Source: Mycocentrospora acerina
Taxonomy: Eukaryota; Ascomycota; Dothideomycetes; Pleosporales
Reading direction: 5' to 3'
Assembly (NCBI GenBank): GCA_022701365.1
Contig: JAKUHH010000201.1
Coordinates: 434,001 to 498,000, forward strand
DNA: 64,000 nt
Below, piece after piece: positions 35,083 to 46,765 of the stretch. The notes beneath the pieces are model-generated. The model searched no databases and was not told the DNA's origin. It saw nothing but the letters and a program-made list of their open reading frames with translations. The translations under genes and the position numbers were made by a program. Numbering within the stretch: the first letter of the stretch is position 1; each line of letters starts with the position of its first letter.

Positions 35083-38065
35083 ATGCCTCTCAATTTCAGT
35101 AGCAAGCAGAAACACGGCCGGTACCATGACGAGAAATCACAGAGTACCGGAAGAGTCAACACCATTGGCCAAGGGGCGATTCAATTCCACAGAAACACTA
35201 CAGAATTGAGATACTGGTTTAATAAGGTCCAGAAAGACGCCGCAGCATGCCGACCAACACAGTATGCGGAACCGCGAAGAAAGAGTACAACCGTCATTGA
35301 CAGGATCCTTAACGAGAAGAACAATAACATCGAGGCTCCACGATTGAACATCGCAATACATATTTGCGGGTCTCGAGGCGATGTGCAGCCCTTCATTCCT
35401 ATCGCGAAGTTGCTTCAAGCACCTCCACATAACCATCGAGTGCGAATCTGCACACATCCAGCCTTCAAGGAGTTTGTGGTGAGTGGCCGCAGTAACTGGA
35501 ACTACAATTTAAGCACGGGGCTGACCTAAGTCATAGGAAAGCAATGGCGTTGAGTTCTTCTCAATCGGAGGTGACCCCGAAGCACTGATGGCCTATATGG
35601 TAAAGAATCCAGGCCTGTTACCCAATATGCAATCCATTAAAGCCGGCGACATTGGCAAGCGACGGAAAGAGATGGCTGATATGGTTGAGGGAACCTGGAG
35701 AAGCTGCATCGAAGCCGGCAACGGCATGGGCGAGAGGGTTTCAGCGCTTGATGTTGACGCCCCTGAAGACCTGTTCATTGCAGACGCTATTATTGCAAAC
35801 CCTCCGTCAATGGGACACATGCACTGCGCAGAGAAGCTTGGCATCCCGCTGCATATGGTTTTCACGATGCCGTGGTCGCCAACAAGAGCCTTTCACCATC
35901 CTCTGGCGGCTATGGAATATGGAGAAGTTGAGACATCCATCGCTAACTACTTTAGCTTCGGTATTATGGAACTATTAACGTGGCAGGGCCTTGGAGATAT
36001 TATCAACAAGTTTCGAACGCAGACTTTGAACCTAGACGCGATCAGTCCACTGTGGGGTCATCAGTTACTCCCGAGGCTTCGTGTCCCCTACAGCTACCTG
36101 TGGTCTCATGCTTTGATACCACGACCAGCTGACTGGGGCCCACACATCAGCATCACCGGTTTCTCGTTTCTGGAAGCTGCTTTAAACTATACTCCACCTG
36201 AGGATCTGGCCAACTTCCTCGCCAAAGGACCGCCTCCAGTGTATATTGGGTTCGGGAGTATCGTCGTCGATGATCCAGCAGGTCTTACCAAGCTCATCTT
36301 TGAAGCTGTGAAGTTAGCGAAAGTTCGAGCGATAGTATCCAAGGGTTGGGGAGGCGTCGGTGCAGGCGAAGTTCCCGATGATGTCTATCTCATCGGTAAC
36401 TGTCCGCATGATTGGCTCTTCCAAAGAGTCTCGTGTGTTATCCACCACGGGGGAGCTGGAACAACTGCTGCTGGAATTGCGTTAGGAAAGCCAACAGTTG
36501 TTGTGCCATTTTTTGGCGACCAACCATTCTGGGGACAAGTAGGCTTTTGTTGATCTATAATAGGACAGTATTGACTCTATCTCAGATGATTGCCAAGGCT
36601 GGTGCTGGTCCGATGCCTATTCCATTCAAGCAAATGACAGCACAAAGCCTCGCCGAAAGCATAACTTTTGCGCTCAAAGATGAGGTCCAAGTAGCTGTTC
36701 AGAAAATGGCTGAGAGTATTGCAGAAGAAGATGGCTCCGGAGACACGGTGCGAGACTTCGAGCAGAGACTTGAAATTGATGGAATGCGATGTCATCTCTG
36801 TCCGGAGCGCCTGGCCATATGGCGTGACAAACAGACCGGGGCACACTTGAGTGGCTTTGTAGCATGCACGCTTGTTGAGCAAAAATTGCTAGACCCACGA
36901 CATCTGCGTTTGTAAGTACATTCTGCCGTATTATCCTGTGAACCAGCACTGACGATGGTGATGTAGACTGAGATACAGGCATTATTGTAAGTATTGTTAC
37001 AAATAAGCCTGGAGTGAATATTCCGCTAACCGTCTAGATACTCATGAAGGAGCTGAAGGTCCACTCGTAGGTGCTGTGGCTGCTCTCGGTGGATTTATTG
37101 CTTCCCTTAGTACAGATACGAAAAATTTCTCGCAACGCCTGAAGAATAGACCACGCGATTTGGAAGCTAAATTCTTAGCAAGAGGAGTTTCTAGCGATGA
37201 GCCGAGTGAGATCAGTCTGACGAAGGGCATCACCTCAAAACAATACCATCACTTGGCGTACAGAATGGCAGCGAAATCATATGAAGAAGACCCAACCCAT
37301 AACTTCAGGAAGCCACAAAGCCGCCCTGGTCTCACAGCTATGCGCACGAAGGTAGCCGCGAGGAAAGCAAAGGGGGGTCGTGGATACCAGGTCACAAGCG
37401 CTACTGCGCATTACGTTTGTGATCTCGCCGCTACGGGAGCCAAAGGTAGGCTAAATCCGACCCAATTGAACACAATTCCTGACATTATTAAATAGCTCCG
37501 GTTGCTCTATTCTACAATGTCGCCAACGGCTTTCGAAATCTGCCGTCCTATGCTATCCGCAATGACCCTGCCAGACAAAGAGATGAAATCACAGGCTTTG
37601 GCAGTGGGTGCAAACTCGCAGGGAAGGTACGTCACACTAAATGGAGCTCAAAGACATCATTAAACAAGTGTTGTAGGAACTTGTACTCGGCTTCGGCGAT
37701 GCATTTCTGGGCATCGTGAGACACCCGTACGTTGGTGCAAAACAAGAAGGTCCACTTGGATTTGGTAAGGGGGTTGGAAGAGGTTTCGGTGGTCTCTTCT
37801 TCCATTCAATGGCTGGTAATTCAAATCCTCAGATGCTCAAGGAGATACTTGGCTGAAACTATTAGCAATCTTCGGTCTGCCAGGGTACTTTCTAAAGGGG
37901 GTTGAAAGAGGGCTCTTGGCTAAGCACCTTACTGCCCTTCAAGCTGAAATTTTCCTGATACAGCTACGCCGATCAGCTCTTGAATATCGAGGAGCAGCTG
38001 ACGCTGAGAAGGTCGAAATTGTTGCGAAGTGGGAAGAACTGAAGACCAGCATATCGAAGAATTAG
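35083..38065 (+). CDS. Sterol 3-beta-glucosyltransferase-like protein (GT1/GT28 family)
   Basis: Eight exons (35083-35478, 35537-36538, 36586-36911, 36967-36986, 37038-37445, 37496-37626, 37677-37815 and 37866-38065) encode 873 residues in one frame. The N-terminal Rossmann half starts with LNIAIHICGSRGDVQPFIPI near residue 95. The C-terminal half holds the UDP-sugar signature HHGGAGTTAAGIALGKPT followed by VVPFFGDQPFWG (about residues 440-470). Family members transfer glucose from UDP-glucose to a sterol or related lipid. The C-terminal 350 residues beyond the transferase form an extension (KNFSQRLKNRPRDLE; GFGKGVGRGFGGLFFHS) also seen in several fungal homologues. It lacks the N-terminal GRAM/PH region of Atg26, so it is not the autophagy protein. 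Exon 4 is a 20-base microexon. Confidence 0.88.
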
Positions 38066-38976
38066 CCCGGCGTGCTTGTGGTGGAGACGCTCTGTCAGAA
38101 GAGAGTAGAAATAATAGCAACTAATCAGTCCATCTCTTTCTAGAGCTGCATAATCATATAGAAGCGACTCCGATTTGGTTTTAAGGTTCACAAGACTAGG
38201 AGTGATGATAAATAACGCTGAATCTAAGATGACTCAGAAGGCTGCCACAATGTGATCGTTACAAGTAGTAAAGTTAAAACTAATGGCTCTTCATTCTTTT
38301 ATTAAGGCTATCAATTTAACGAAGAAAAAATTTCAAAAATAATGATGCATAAGCTTCAGTTGATCTCGAAGATTCCAGTTTCTTATAAAAGGTACAGATT
38401 GAGCAACTTCTTCAACTCCCGCCCTCAGCCGACTCATAATAATTAAACTATTGTGCAACAAAAAATTTAGTTCATTCCGACATCAATCGAATTTAGGCCT
38501 TGAGTGCACGAGCATGGTAGCTGAAGAGGTAGACTGAAATCAGATTCTCCCTATGAGCGGGTATGAATACCTTCTGGCTTGTCTGGCGTAGTGTCGCGGA
38601 GCTACGCCTGACGAGTAAATTATACAGCAGTAATACCACAATTCGATGCAGGCACAGCAGCTTTGTTACAGATTGTGCTAATCCTGAGTTATGCGGCAGT
38701 AACTGTAGCGGGAAACTGTTGGGGCAGAGAGTGATGATGCAGGCGGTGATGAGGATGGCGAAGAGAAGGAAGAAACCAGTGGTGATGACAGTGGTGATTA
38801 TAAAAATTAAGCGTTCACAGACGTAGAAAACTAAACCATCAACAATGGCAAGTCTATCAAATCATACTGCATTGGTCATAATTTCCTGGGTTTTGAGTCT
38901 GCCAGTTATGATTAACGAGTGGTTGAGACTTTGAAGCAACGCTTAACTGACACATCCTTTAACACAAGGGTTATTT
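38066..38976. other. Intergenic between two convergent genes
   Basis: AT-rich 3' flanks. A short frame at 38,563-38,826 has no recognisable features. Nothing else is supported. Confidence 0.45.
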
Positions 38977-40158
38977 CTAGTATGGGCCCGCGACATTAAC
39001 ATCAAACCTACCCGTAGCCTCCGGCTTTGATAAAGCCCATATGATTCCCTCATGTACAACTCTATCCCAATCCTGCGAAGCCTTCAGTGCAGTACCAAAA
39101 CTCCTATATCCATGCGGCACGCCCTTGAAAACTGTAATATTTGTTGGTACCCCAGCCTCTGCGAGTAACTTCGCATACAGCAGACCCTCATCTCGTAGCG
39201 GGTCTAGTCCGGCAATTCCAAATACCGTAGGAGGTAGACCTGTGACGTCCTTCTCCGAAGCGTTGACTATATTGACCTTTGTGTTCTTTAAATCCCGCGT
39301 ATCCGCTTTGAGTAGTGACATGAAAAATTCAACAACATCTTTCGGCAGGAGCGGCGCATGTTCATTCTCTACGTACGAAGAAACCTTGAGCTTTTTGCCC
39401 GGACCTTCATCGTATGTTAAAGGTGAGGCAACACATGGGATGATAAGAATCTGTCCCACTAGTTTGGGCAAGCTGGCCAATATATCGTCCTTTCCAAGAT
39501 GCTGCTCTAGCGTAAGGGAAGCGGCTAACTGAGCGCCCGCAGAAACGCCACCGACAGTGACTTTCGACGCATCGCCGCCAATTTTGTCAATGTTCTTGTG
39601 TACCCAGGCCAATGCGTCATGTGTGTCGTTAAATGCTGTTGGATAGATATGATCAGGCGTGTGGCGATAATTCACGTTCACTGTCACGACGCCGGTGATG
39701 ATGGCAGCTTGCGCAGCGAGAGGTTCTTCGCTTAAATGGGTGCCAAAAATGAATCCTCCGCCATGAAAGTAAAGATGAACAGGTAGTTTATCGGAATCAG
39801 CTTTTTCCACGGATCGATAGGTACGAGCTATAATCGTGGAACCATCGCGGGTTGGGATTGTATGCTCTTTCATTTGAACGTGTGGTGCTAATGATTTATA
39901 AAACTCTGCTGCTTGTGCGTCTCGCTGGTCATTGACCATTTTTTGGATGACTCGTGGGTCCGCCGAAGTGTCGAATCTATTAGCTGGAAGCGTCTTCTGC
40001 ACTTCGAGCCACTCGTCAGAAGGCCCGCCGTATTGTGAAAAGTCCAACAAGGCCATGACAAAATTAGTTACTGTGGAAGTAATAAAACTAGTATCTGAAA
40101 TGATATCACCTATTTCAAAGATTCTCAGGGGGGAGGCTGCTTCCATTATATATGTCAT
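38977..40158 (-). CDS. Alpha/beta hydrolase fold-3 esterase/lipase (HSL family)
   Basis: Intronless gene of 393 residues. The oxyanion-hole motif HGGGFIFG and the nucleophile elbow GGVSAGAQLA (GxSxG-type) are both seen, as are the acid in GLDPLRDEG and the catalytic His in GVPHGYRSFG. This is the full catalytic set of the hormone-sensitive-lipase family; members hydrolyse short-chain esters or lactones. The frame is open to 40,203, but only a TTG is found there and a stop lies further up, so I take the first ATG (40,158; MTYIMEAASPLRIF). It is divergent from the class II aldolase gene with a 673-base shared promoter. There is no signal peptide, so it is probably cytoplasmic. Confidence 0.88.
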   Translation of the reverse strand: MTYIMEAASPLRIFEIGDIISDTSFITSTVTNFVMALLDFSQYGGPSDEWLEVQKTLPANRFDTSADPRVIQKMVNDQRDAQAAEFYKSLAPHVQMKEHTIPTRDGSTIIARTYRSVEKADSDKLPVHLYFHGGGFIFGTHLSEEPLAAQAAIITGVVTVNVNYRHTPDHIYPTAFNDTHDALAWVHKNIDKIGGDASKVTVGGVSAGAQLAASLTLEQHLGKDDILASLPKLVGQILIIPCVASPLTYDEGPGKKLKVSSYVENEHAPLLPKDVVEFFMSLLKADTRDLKNTKVNIVNASEKDVTGLPPTVFGIAGLDPLRDEGLLYAKLLAEAGVPTNITVFKGVPHGYRSFGTALKASQDWDRVVHEGIIWALSKPEATGRFDVNVAGPY

Positions 40159-40831
40159 TCTGAATTTGATCGGCTCGTAGTCATGCCCCTCTAATTGGGA
40201 CAACCCAGCAGGGTACCAAGGCCTGCCCGCAACTTACATGGATTCGGAGGATTGGTCTTTTACAAAATTCGACGTATCATAAACTAGATCTTACGGCCAT
40301 TACGTCAGTATCAGGCACCGGTGATCTCAAATTATTGAATACAATGGGCCGACTCCTTTAAACAGTTATTATTGGCAAAACTAGCGAAGCGGAACCTCGG
40401 CAGGATATATTTCGGCGTCGTAGAGTCTGTTAGAGAATGAGGATGAGTCTTTTGGGGTCCGATGACGCAAAGTCTCTCTTCTCGGCCACAACTACCCCTT
40501 ATTCGGCGATCTGCCTCACATTGTGCATGACATCTAGCCTTACAGTCAACCAAAACAAGTAATTCAGTGAAATCAGCTGCAAAGGACGTTTTGAGACCGA
40601 GGTAAGAGCAGCCGGTGTTCAGAAGGTAAGCTTAGCTGCAAAGGGCGTATTGAGACCGGCTGCAGCCGGTCTTCGAACAACCATAAATGTTTGACTCAAT
40701 TGCGCTTAGCTCGCCTTTTCGATACCGCTTCGCCCTCTTCGAAACTGCTCTGTTTTCTCCGACATCAATTCACTCTCATCAGACCCCTTTGCACCTAATC
40801 TCAGATACCAGACGTCAATCACCTACACAAC
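40159..40831. promoter_or_regulatory. Shared promoter of esterase and aldolase genes with direct repeats and a perfect palindrome
   Basis: A 25-base imperfect direct repeat (AGCTGCAAAGGACGTTTTGA and its next bases, 40,575-40,599; again at 40,634-40,658, two or so changes) leads into a perfect 18-base palindrome, GACCGGCTGCAGCCGGTC, at 40,654-40,671. The palindrome contains CGG-N6-CCG, the spacing known for Ppr1-type Zn2Cys6 factors. It lies about 160 bases before the aldolase ATG. Confidence 0.6.
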
Positions 40832-41771
40832 ATGTCATCTCTATCCGCAATTGAGCTCCGTAATGTCAGCGAGACGAATCCAAGCAATGCTGCTCCCCTC
40901 GAGCCAGGCTTGAACGAGAAAGAGTCCAGGATGAAGGCAATTCAGTTCCCCAGTCCGCCTAAATTTGACGACCTGTATAAGGAGCGAGCCTACCTCAAGG
41001 GTAGACTGGCTGCCGCTTTCCGCATCTTCGGCAAGTACGGATTCGACGAGGGAGTGGCAGGCCATATTACAATGCGTGTGGGTTGCTCCATTATGATTAC
41101 AAGTGAAGAGTTTATGTTGAGATGTTTGAAAGGATCCAGTTGACCCCACGACCTTCTGGGTCAATCCCTTTGGCGTCGCCTTCAACTTGATGAAAGCATC
41201 CGATTTGATTCTTGTCAACCACGCCGGCGAGGTCATTGATGGTGGTCCATGCCGATTGCTCAACTCGGCAGCGTACATGATTCACTCAGCGGTCCATGCA
41301 GCGCGCCCTGATGTTATTGCAGCAGCACACAGCCATACAATCTATGGCCGTGCCTTCTGCTCGCTTGGTCGTAAGCTTGACACCATCACTCAAGACTCAT
41401 GCGCCTTTCACAACGACCACGTGCTGTACGAGAGCTTCAACGGCATCGTGCTCGCCGAGGAGGAGGGAAAGAACATTGCGCGGTCGCTCGGTGATAAAAA
41501 GGCTGCATTGCTGATTAATCACGGGCTCCTGACGGTTGGTAAGTCGATTGAGGAGGCTGTGTTCTGGTTCGTGTCGTTAGATAAGTGCTGTCAGGCGCAG
41601 TTGCTGGCGGACGCTGCTGCAGGTGGGCGAGGTGGGGAGACTGTAAAGGTTGTTGAAGAGGATACAGTTTTCACATATAAGACTGTAGGCACGTCACTCG
41701 CTGGCTGGTTCAGCGCGAAGCCGCTATTTGATGTTATTCACAAGGAGACAGGCGGAGACTACCTGGAATGA
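40832..41771 (+). CDS. Class II aldolase/adducin domain protein
   Basis: Exons 40832-41077 and 41133-41771 encode 294 residues. The intron (GTGGGT donor) splits TMR from DPVDPTTFWVNPFG. Zinc-ligand motifs are AHSHTIYGRAFC (His-x-His) and NHGLLTVG (third His), and the GHITMR segment near residue 77 fits the substrate loop. Fungal members of this type (like Mug14 of fission yeast) are soluble metal-dependent enzymes of uncertain substrate. An N-terminal extension of about 45 residues is polar. Likely cytoplasmic. It may be co-regulated with the divergent esterase. Confidence 0.88.
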
Positions 41772-42720
41772 GGGACGAAATGCTTAATCTTCCGAAACAT
41801 CTTCGATCTTGTGTCTTACCGTTGCTACAAGTGCACAACGTAAGTAAGGGGGTACTTATTTTAATTTCTTCATTTCTCAGATTCTGAAGATTTGATTTAT
41901 AAACTTAAAGAGTGTTTTTCTGTGCTACTTATTTGAGAGTGATTTTCGAGAAAAAATTCTGATTCGATGACCATGTGAGATTAATCATATACTGTGATAT
42001 AACGATAGACATTTTGATTAATACCCAGCTATACACTTGTCGCAATTGACTTGCAGAACAGACGCACTGTACATGCCGAAGAAGTCGTACTAAATTTACA
42101 AAGGCATTACTTCAGTAAGAAAAGATTTAGAGATCTCTCAGACAACCTTTTGAAAAGAAAGCTAATTAATTAAGCAGGATAATAATCTACCGCAAGAAGA
42201 CCTTTTGGTTTAGGAAAGGAGTGCGGCTGACTACTCGAAAGGAATTTAGCGCCAGAAGTGGTGGGGAAGAGGCAAAACGAGGGCAGGCGCTGACGGAGGT
42301 GAGCCAACACAAGGACGCTGTGGCAAGTGCAATAGCACTGGGCGTAGTTTGCAGACGTGAGCGATGTAACTCTATCTATTAGGTAGTTTAAAAGATGTAT
42401 TTGCAGACATCTGCATAGAGTGTCTGCTTTAGTGTAGTCTTGGCAGAGGCGACCGGTTCGCTTGAATAGCCGGTTCGCTTGAATAGCCGGTTCGCTTGGA
42501 TGACCGGCTCGCTCGTGAAGTCGATTAGGTTTATGAATTCAAGGCCAGCTAAAGTCTTGATGAGTTTCATTGGCCCCGCGCGTCGCCCGCAATTCCAGTC
42601 CGCCCAAGCACTCTGGTATCCCTAGCGTAGAAATCGGGGTTGCACGACTAGATCTATCGTTAGGGGGTGGCTCAGTTTTTCAATTAATGGGAGCTCCGCT
42701 AGAATTGTTGAATGAGCATC
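41772..42720. other. Intergenic with a possible decayed transposase end
   Basis: AT-rich to 42,180. Bases 42,240-42,360 read in one frame as GRCGKCNSTGRSLQT-stop, which resembles a mutated zinc knuckle from the end of pogo/Fot1-like fungal transposases (CxxCxxxGHxxxxC). No full transposase can be read, so this is only a hint. A 17-base minisatellite follows. Confidence 0.35.
42453..42520. repeat. Minisatellite, 17-base unit, four copies
   Basis: CCGGTTCGCTTGAATAG twice perfectly (42,453-42,486), then two diverged copies to 42,520. Each unit contains CCGG. Confidence 0.9.
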
Positions 42721-42749
42721 TAAAAGTGTAGTGATTAATGCTGAGCATG

Positions 42750-43300
42750 TGCGGAAGTATGTGTCATTTGCGTTTCTTTCGAGGAGAAGTCGATTAACCC
42801 GGCTATTAACGCAGCAAAGTCATCCAAGGCAAATCTATTGACTAATGACATTCTTAAGAGTCAAGCACCATCCGTTGCTACCCCAAAAGGCTCTACACGC
42901 CAAAGAGGACTCGATCCACTCAGCAACAATATAGCCGTGCAGTACTTCCATGGCGCTGAAAGTGGGACCTATGATGATATTGAAGGTGACCTAGGGTCTG
43001 AAGAGGATTGCTCTGGTGAGCTCAGCAAGTCATCTTTGGGTAAACCCATCAGCGACTCCTTCGTTGACAGCAAAGAGCTTGAGGACAAGGTTGCGCAGCT
43101 TGAGCAGCGATTGACTAGTGTCACAAATCGGCTCAACCAGGCTAAGACTGGGTTAGCCTCGCCTTGGAGCAATCCTGGTATCCTGTATTAAACGATGATT
43201 GTTACTTTGATGAAAAGCTAGATGATTTGCGAAATCAGACCAGGCAAAGGACCTTGACATATTTCTCTCACGCTGGGTGGCTATCGCCTTATTTTGCCTG
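42750..43300 (+). pseudogene. Partial, frameshifted copy of the coiled-coil gene at 23.6 kb
   Basis: The layout mirrors bases 23,615-24,165: a short first exon (MLSMCG), a small intron with a GTATGT donor, an acidic Ser-rich part, and the coiled coil ELEDKVAQLEQRLTSVTNRL. After LNQAKTGLA an indel shifts the frame to an early stop near 43,190, while the next frame continues as NDDCYFDEKLDDLRNQ and FSHAGW, matching the intact protein. Homology ends near 43,290. The copy is therefore truncated and broken, although its first 125 codons could still be expressed. Confidence 0.85.
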
Positions 43301-43775
43301 TGCGCACAGTGTCAGGATTCGCATAGCGCACATGGAACACCACTAACACAAAAACTAGGATTGAGGCTATCAAGCTACCTTAAATGATTACGATGATTTA
43401 CGGTACTTTAGAGGAGTGCTTGATGGATGTTTCGGAGCGAATGGCGCTACTTATATCTGACTGATAATTCGTTATAGAGGCTACAGGCAGACCATCCTAG
43501 CAGGGGTACCGATGCATTTTGAAAGTTGCGCAGAGAATGTGTTTCAACCCCAATGTGTTGGATGACTACAAGTTGAGAAGCAGAATTGACCTCCAAGATA
43601 TTAAGATATGACGCTTTAGGCAATTCCAGCGAACTAAGTTATTTGGGCTCACTGTTTTATGTTACCAATTACGTTGCCGCATTCCTTGTTTAATGTGAAG
43701 ATCATATTCACTTTTGAACTGGTCACTGAAAACATTACGCTATGGTTATATTCGACTTAAATCAATTTAAAAGAC

Positions 43776-43894
43776 ACATACGACCATAGGACGTTGAAAA
43801 CAAGGCTTCCCGTTCGCTCAGCCCTATTTAAGCAACGTACCGGCGGACTAGTAGTCAGGTGGGTGACCACTGGCGAATCCCCGCTGTTGTATGT
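43776..43894 (+). rRNA. 5S ribosomal RNA gene
   Basis: A 119-nt sequence starts ACATACGACCATAGG and ends GCTGTTGTATGT, the expected pairing ends of helix I. Internal landmarks are TTCCCGTTCGCTCAGCC, the TTAAGCAACG segment and GGTGGGTGACCACTGGCGAA (loop E/helix IV region). A T-run (TTTTTTT) for Pol III termination follows at once. Dispersed, single 5S genes are usual in filamentous ascomycetes. Confidence 0.95.
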
Positions 43895-46765
43895 TTTTTT
43901 GTCTAGAAGTCTATACCTTCAAAGACTTGACGACAAGCTTGGAGCGACTTGTAGAGAAGTCAAATGGAATCAGGACGAATCCATCTTTGAGTCATTCGGC
44001 TGCTCATAGCTTGCTCCGCGTCTTCATCCAATTGTTAGAATCCACCTCCGTGCAACTTCAAGCCAGACAATGCTACTCTTGACGTTTCATAAATGCACTC
44101 TCACTTCGTGAGTAAGTAGCAAGGTAGGTGTCTTGTTTAGTTAGTCTTTATGGTAGTGCCTGACACTAGATTCTGCAAATAACTTTGAATTGATCAAGGC
44201 TATTTAATCCACTTTTATCAATATTATCACAAATGGACTGGAAACGACCTTGTCTAGCAGTCGAAGCACGTGGCGCTTGTCCAAGTTATTCACCAAGCCT
44301 TCTTCCTCAACCAAAGTGTATTGAAAGCTATACAATACTAGTTACCCGCTCCTTTTTTCAGATCTAGGCACTCTTTCGAAGCATGTGTGTAACGTTGCTT
44401 TATGAAAAACTCCAAGAAGCGACTTGGAGCGATGAGGATTGTACTAGATTCAGAAGTGATTCGGTGACGGAAATACAGATGTGTCGGCTGTTTCTCAGTC
44501 ACTGCTTGGGCACCAGCTGAATCTAAAAATGAGTCCTAGTTCATATAATCAGCAGTTCCAACGACATGAGTATTCCGCCCTAGTCATCCATGTTGAGGTC
44601 CTAATTACCAGGAGGTGTCACATATGACGCTGTAGAAACGTTTGCGATTTCCGATCTGACAGCACCAAACCTATGTCCAAGATGATACGTAGATACTTTT
44701 GGTGAGCTCTTACAACATCGGAATAGATCGGTGTAGCTTTTCATCGCTTTGCGCGACACTTCCACTAAGCTGGATGTTCGAGTTTTTGGGTGAGAATAAT
44801 GCAATAAATGTAGTGAGGATATCAAGGTATTGACTTTCCAATGGTCATGTAAAATTTGTGAAACATTTGAGGGAGTGAGGCTGAGGTTATTTCGGCAAAG
44901 CAACCGGGCGAATAAAACACATTCCGCTATGTTCCGTTCGAAGAATTTATGATGCGGTCATCCTTCCATGTCAAATAATAACTGCTAACGAGGATTGATG
45001 TATTCCGTGGATTATTGGCATCATAGGAGAGTTCTGAAAGACAAGCTTGAGTCAATAAAGTACAAAGAAGATAGAAGATGTGATCCGTAGGAGGCAAGAA
45101 TGAACAAGCCTTATTGAGAAGGTGTTGATATGATTCTTGCATCTACAAAGACAAACCGTTATGAACGATGTTATACATTATGGAAAATATATATGTTAAT
45201 TACTTAAAAGTCGAATTGTCTGGAGCGGACTGACAGAATCTTTATTACCGCAATCGGTCAAGAAATTCTTTACTAAGAGCAGGTTTTGTTCCCCAGATTG
45301 CCATACTTCTGGTCTATTCTTGCACACAGGAATGAGTAGAGGGTAGCACTTCCGTAGTACCCGTTCGAGATACCCTTCCTAATCATTACTGTTGTTGCAA
45401 TGATTAGTATACGGACAAACACAATGTCCGGTTCAATCTCCTCAAGTCGGACCTCGGACTTTCGAGCCGAAATACATTTCAAGGGGCAATTCAGCCCTAT
45501 TTTGGATCGTTCAAAATCGTGAAGTGGTCCTCAAAGCGTATGAAAATAATCAGCTCCTGGACGAAATAAAAACTAGTCCTATTAGATGGTCTATTTTTTA
45601 ACTGTGAAAAGAATTAAAAAGTTCTTCACACTCATTTGGCTGCGAAGCCTCCTAAGTAATATGGTAGCGGCGACACCACCAAGCTTAAGGAAAAAAAGTC
45701 TCAAGACAATTCCAACATGAACGTACACAAAACAATCACATGAATACCGCTCTCCAGAGTGTAAAGTGAACGTGAATATAATCTCCACTGCTTTATGTAT
45801 ATCGCAATTTTCTTCTTCGATTTTGGCTACTTGAAGGAGAAACGGCGGCGGCGACGCGCGTAACTGATCGTGCGCCAAGGAGAAGTGGGGAGACTTCGAA
45901 AATCCCCATTTTACTCGATTTCCAATCACTTAGACATTTAACAGAGAGATGGTGGTGAAACATGAAGAATGAAGGAAAAGGGGAAGAGGCCTATTAAATC
46001 GTGAAATAACACCAAGTAGTTGAAGATGTCAAGAGCACAAAGATATTAAAGCGATGATTTAGCAGAAAGAGACGGCAAGATGATTCCTTCCATGGGTACC
46101 CTGTATCTTTGGAGATCCAAGACCGATATTTGGCCGCCACGATCTTATATCGTATATCGTATATACCAGCTACTAAGACTCCCTTTTTGTGGCACACAAA
46201 ATAGCTAATCCGCGACCAGAATTAATAAGAATAACAGAACAATGAACTCCTTCTTGTGGATATATTCAAATATGTCATTTCCTATCACATAATAATTCAG
46301 AGAAACAGGCTTCAATCTCATTTTTTTTATCAACACGACACTAGGAATGTTGAGTAAGAGATGTTGTTATTTACTTCTAAATTGGCCTGGCATGGCATTT
46401 GCATAAAAATGATATCTTTGCCGACTAGGAAGCGGTGAGTAATAGTACGCTTAATCATTACCATGTTATGCAAGCCTGACGGATGATTTCGGCTCTTTTG
46501 TTTAGGCTGTTTTGGTGGACAATGACATCTCAGATTTACCCTCGGTCCTTTCGTGTACTACAATAGCATCATAGTCTGCCTATTAAGGTAAATATTTGCA
46601 GTGCCATCTGCTTTAATTAATAATATCGCCGTTCCTCTGTGTCGAACGTTTCGGAGAAAAATTCTACATGATATCCTATATAAGTACTGGATCATCCGTC
46701 GCTTTCAAGTTGTGCAACATGATACATCCTTCTACACCAGCTTCTTGTAATCCAACTCTATCAAC
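43895..46765. other. 2.9 kb gene-poor stretch
   Basis: The first 125 bases are shared with 25,633-25,760 and in one frame read LYLQRLDDKLGATCREVKWNQDE, a coiled-coil-like peptide of unknown origin. Frames at 44,601-45,929 on the minus strand are short, lack domains and start sites, and are not called. The last 90 bases are the promoter of the small secreted protein gene. Confidence 0.45.
46677..46683 (+). promoter_or_regulatory. TATA box of the small secreted protein gene
   Basis: TATATAA, 83 bases upstream of the ATG, followed by a pyrimidine-rich leader and an ATCAACATG start context. Confidence 0.7.

Noticed and set aside
46500..46570. Slight resemblance to a large-subunit rRNA stretch (GGTCCTTTCGTGTACT)
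   Set aside because: Only about 15 bases agree and the flanks do not match.
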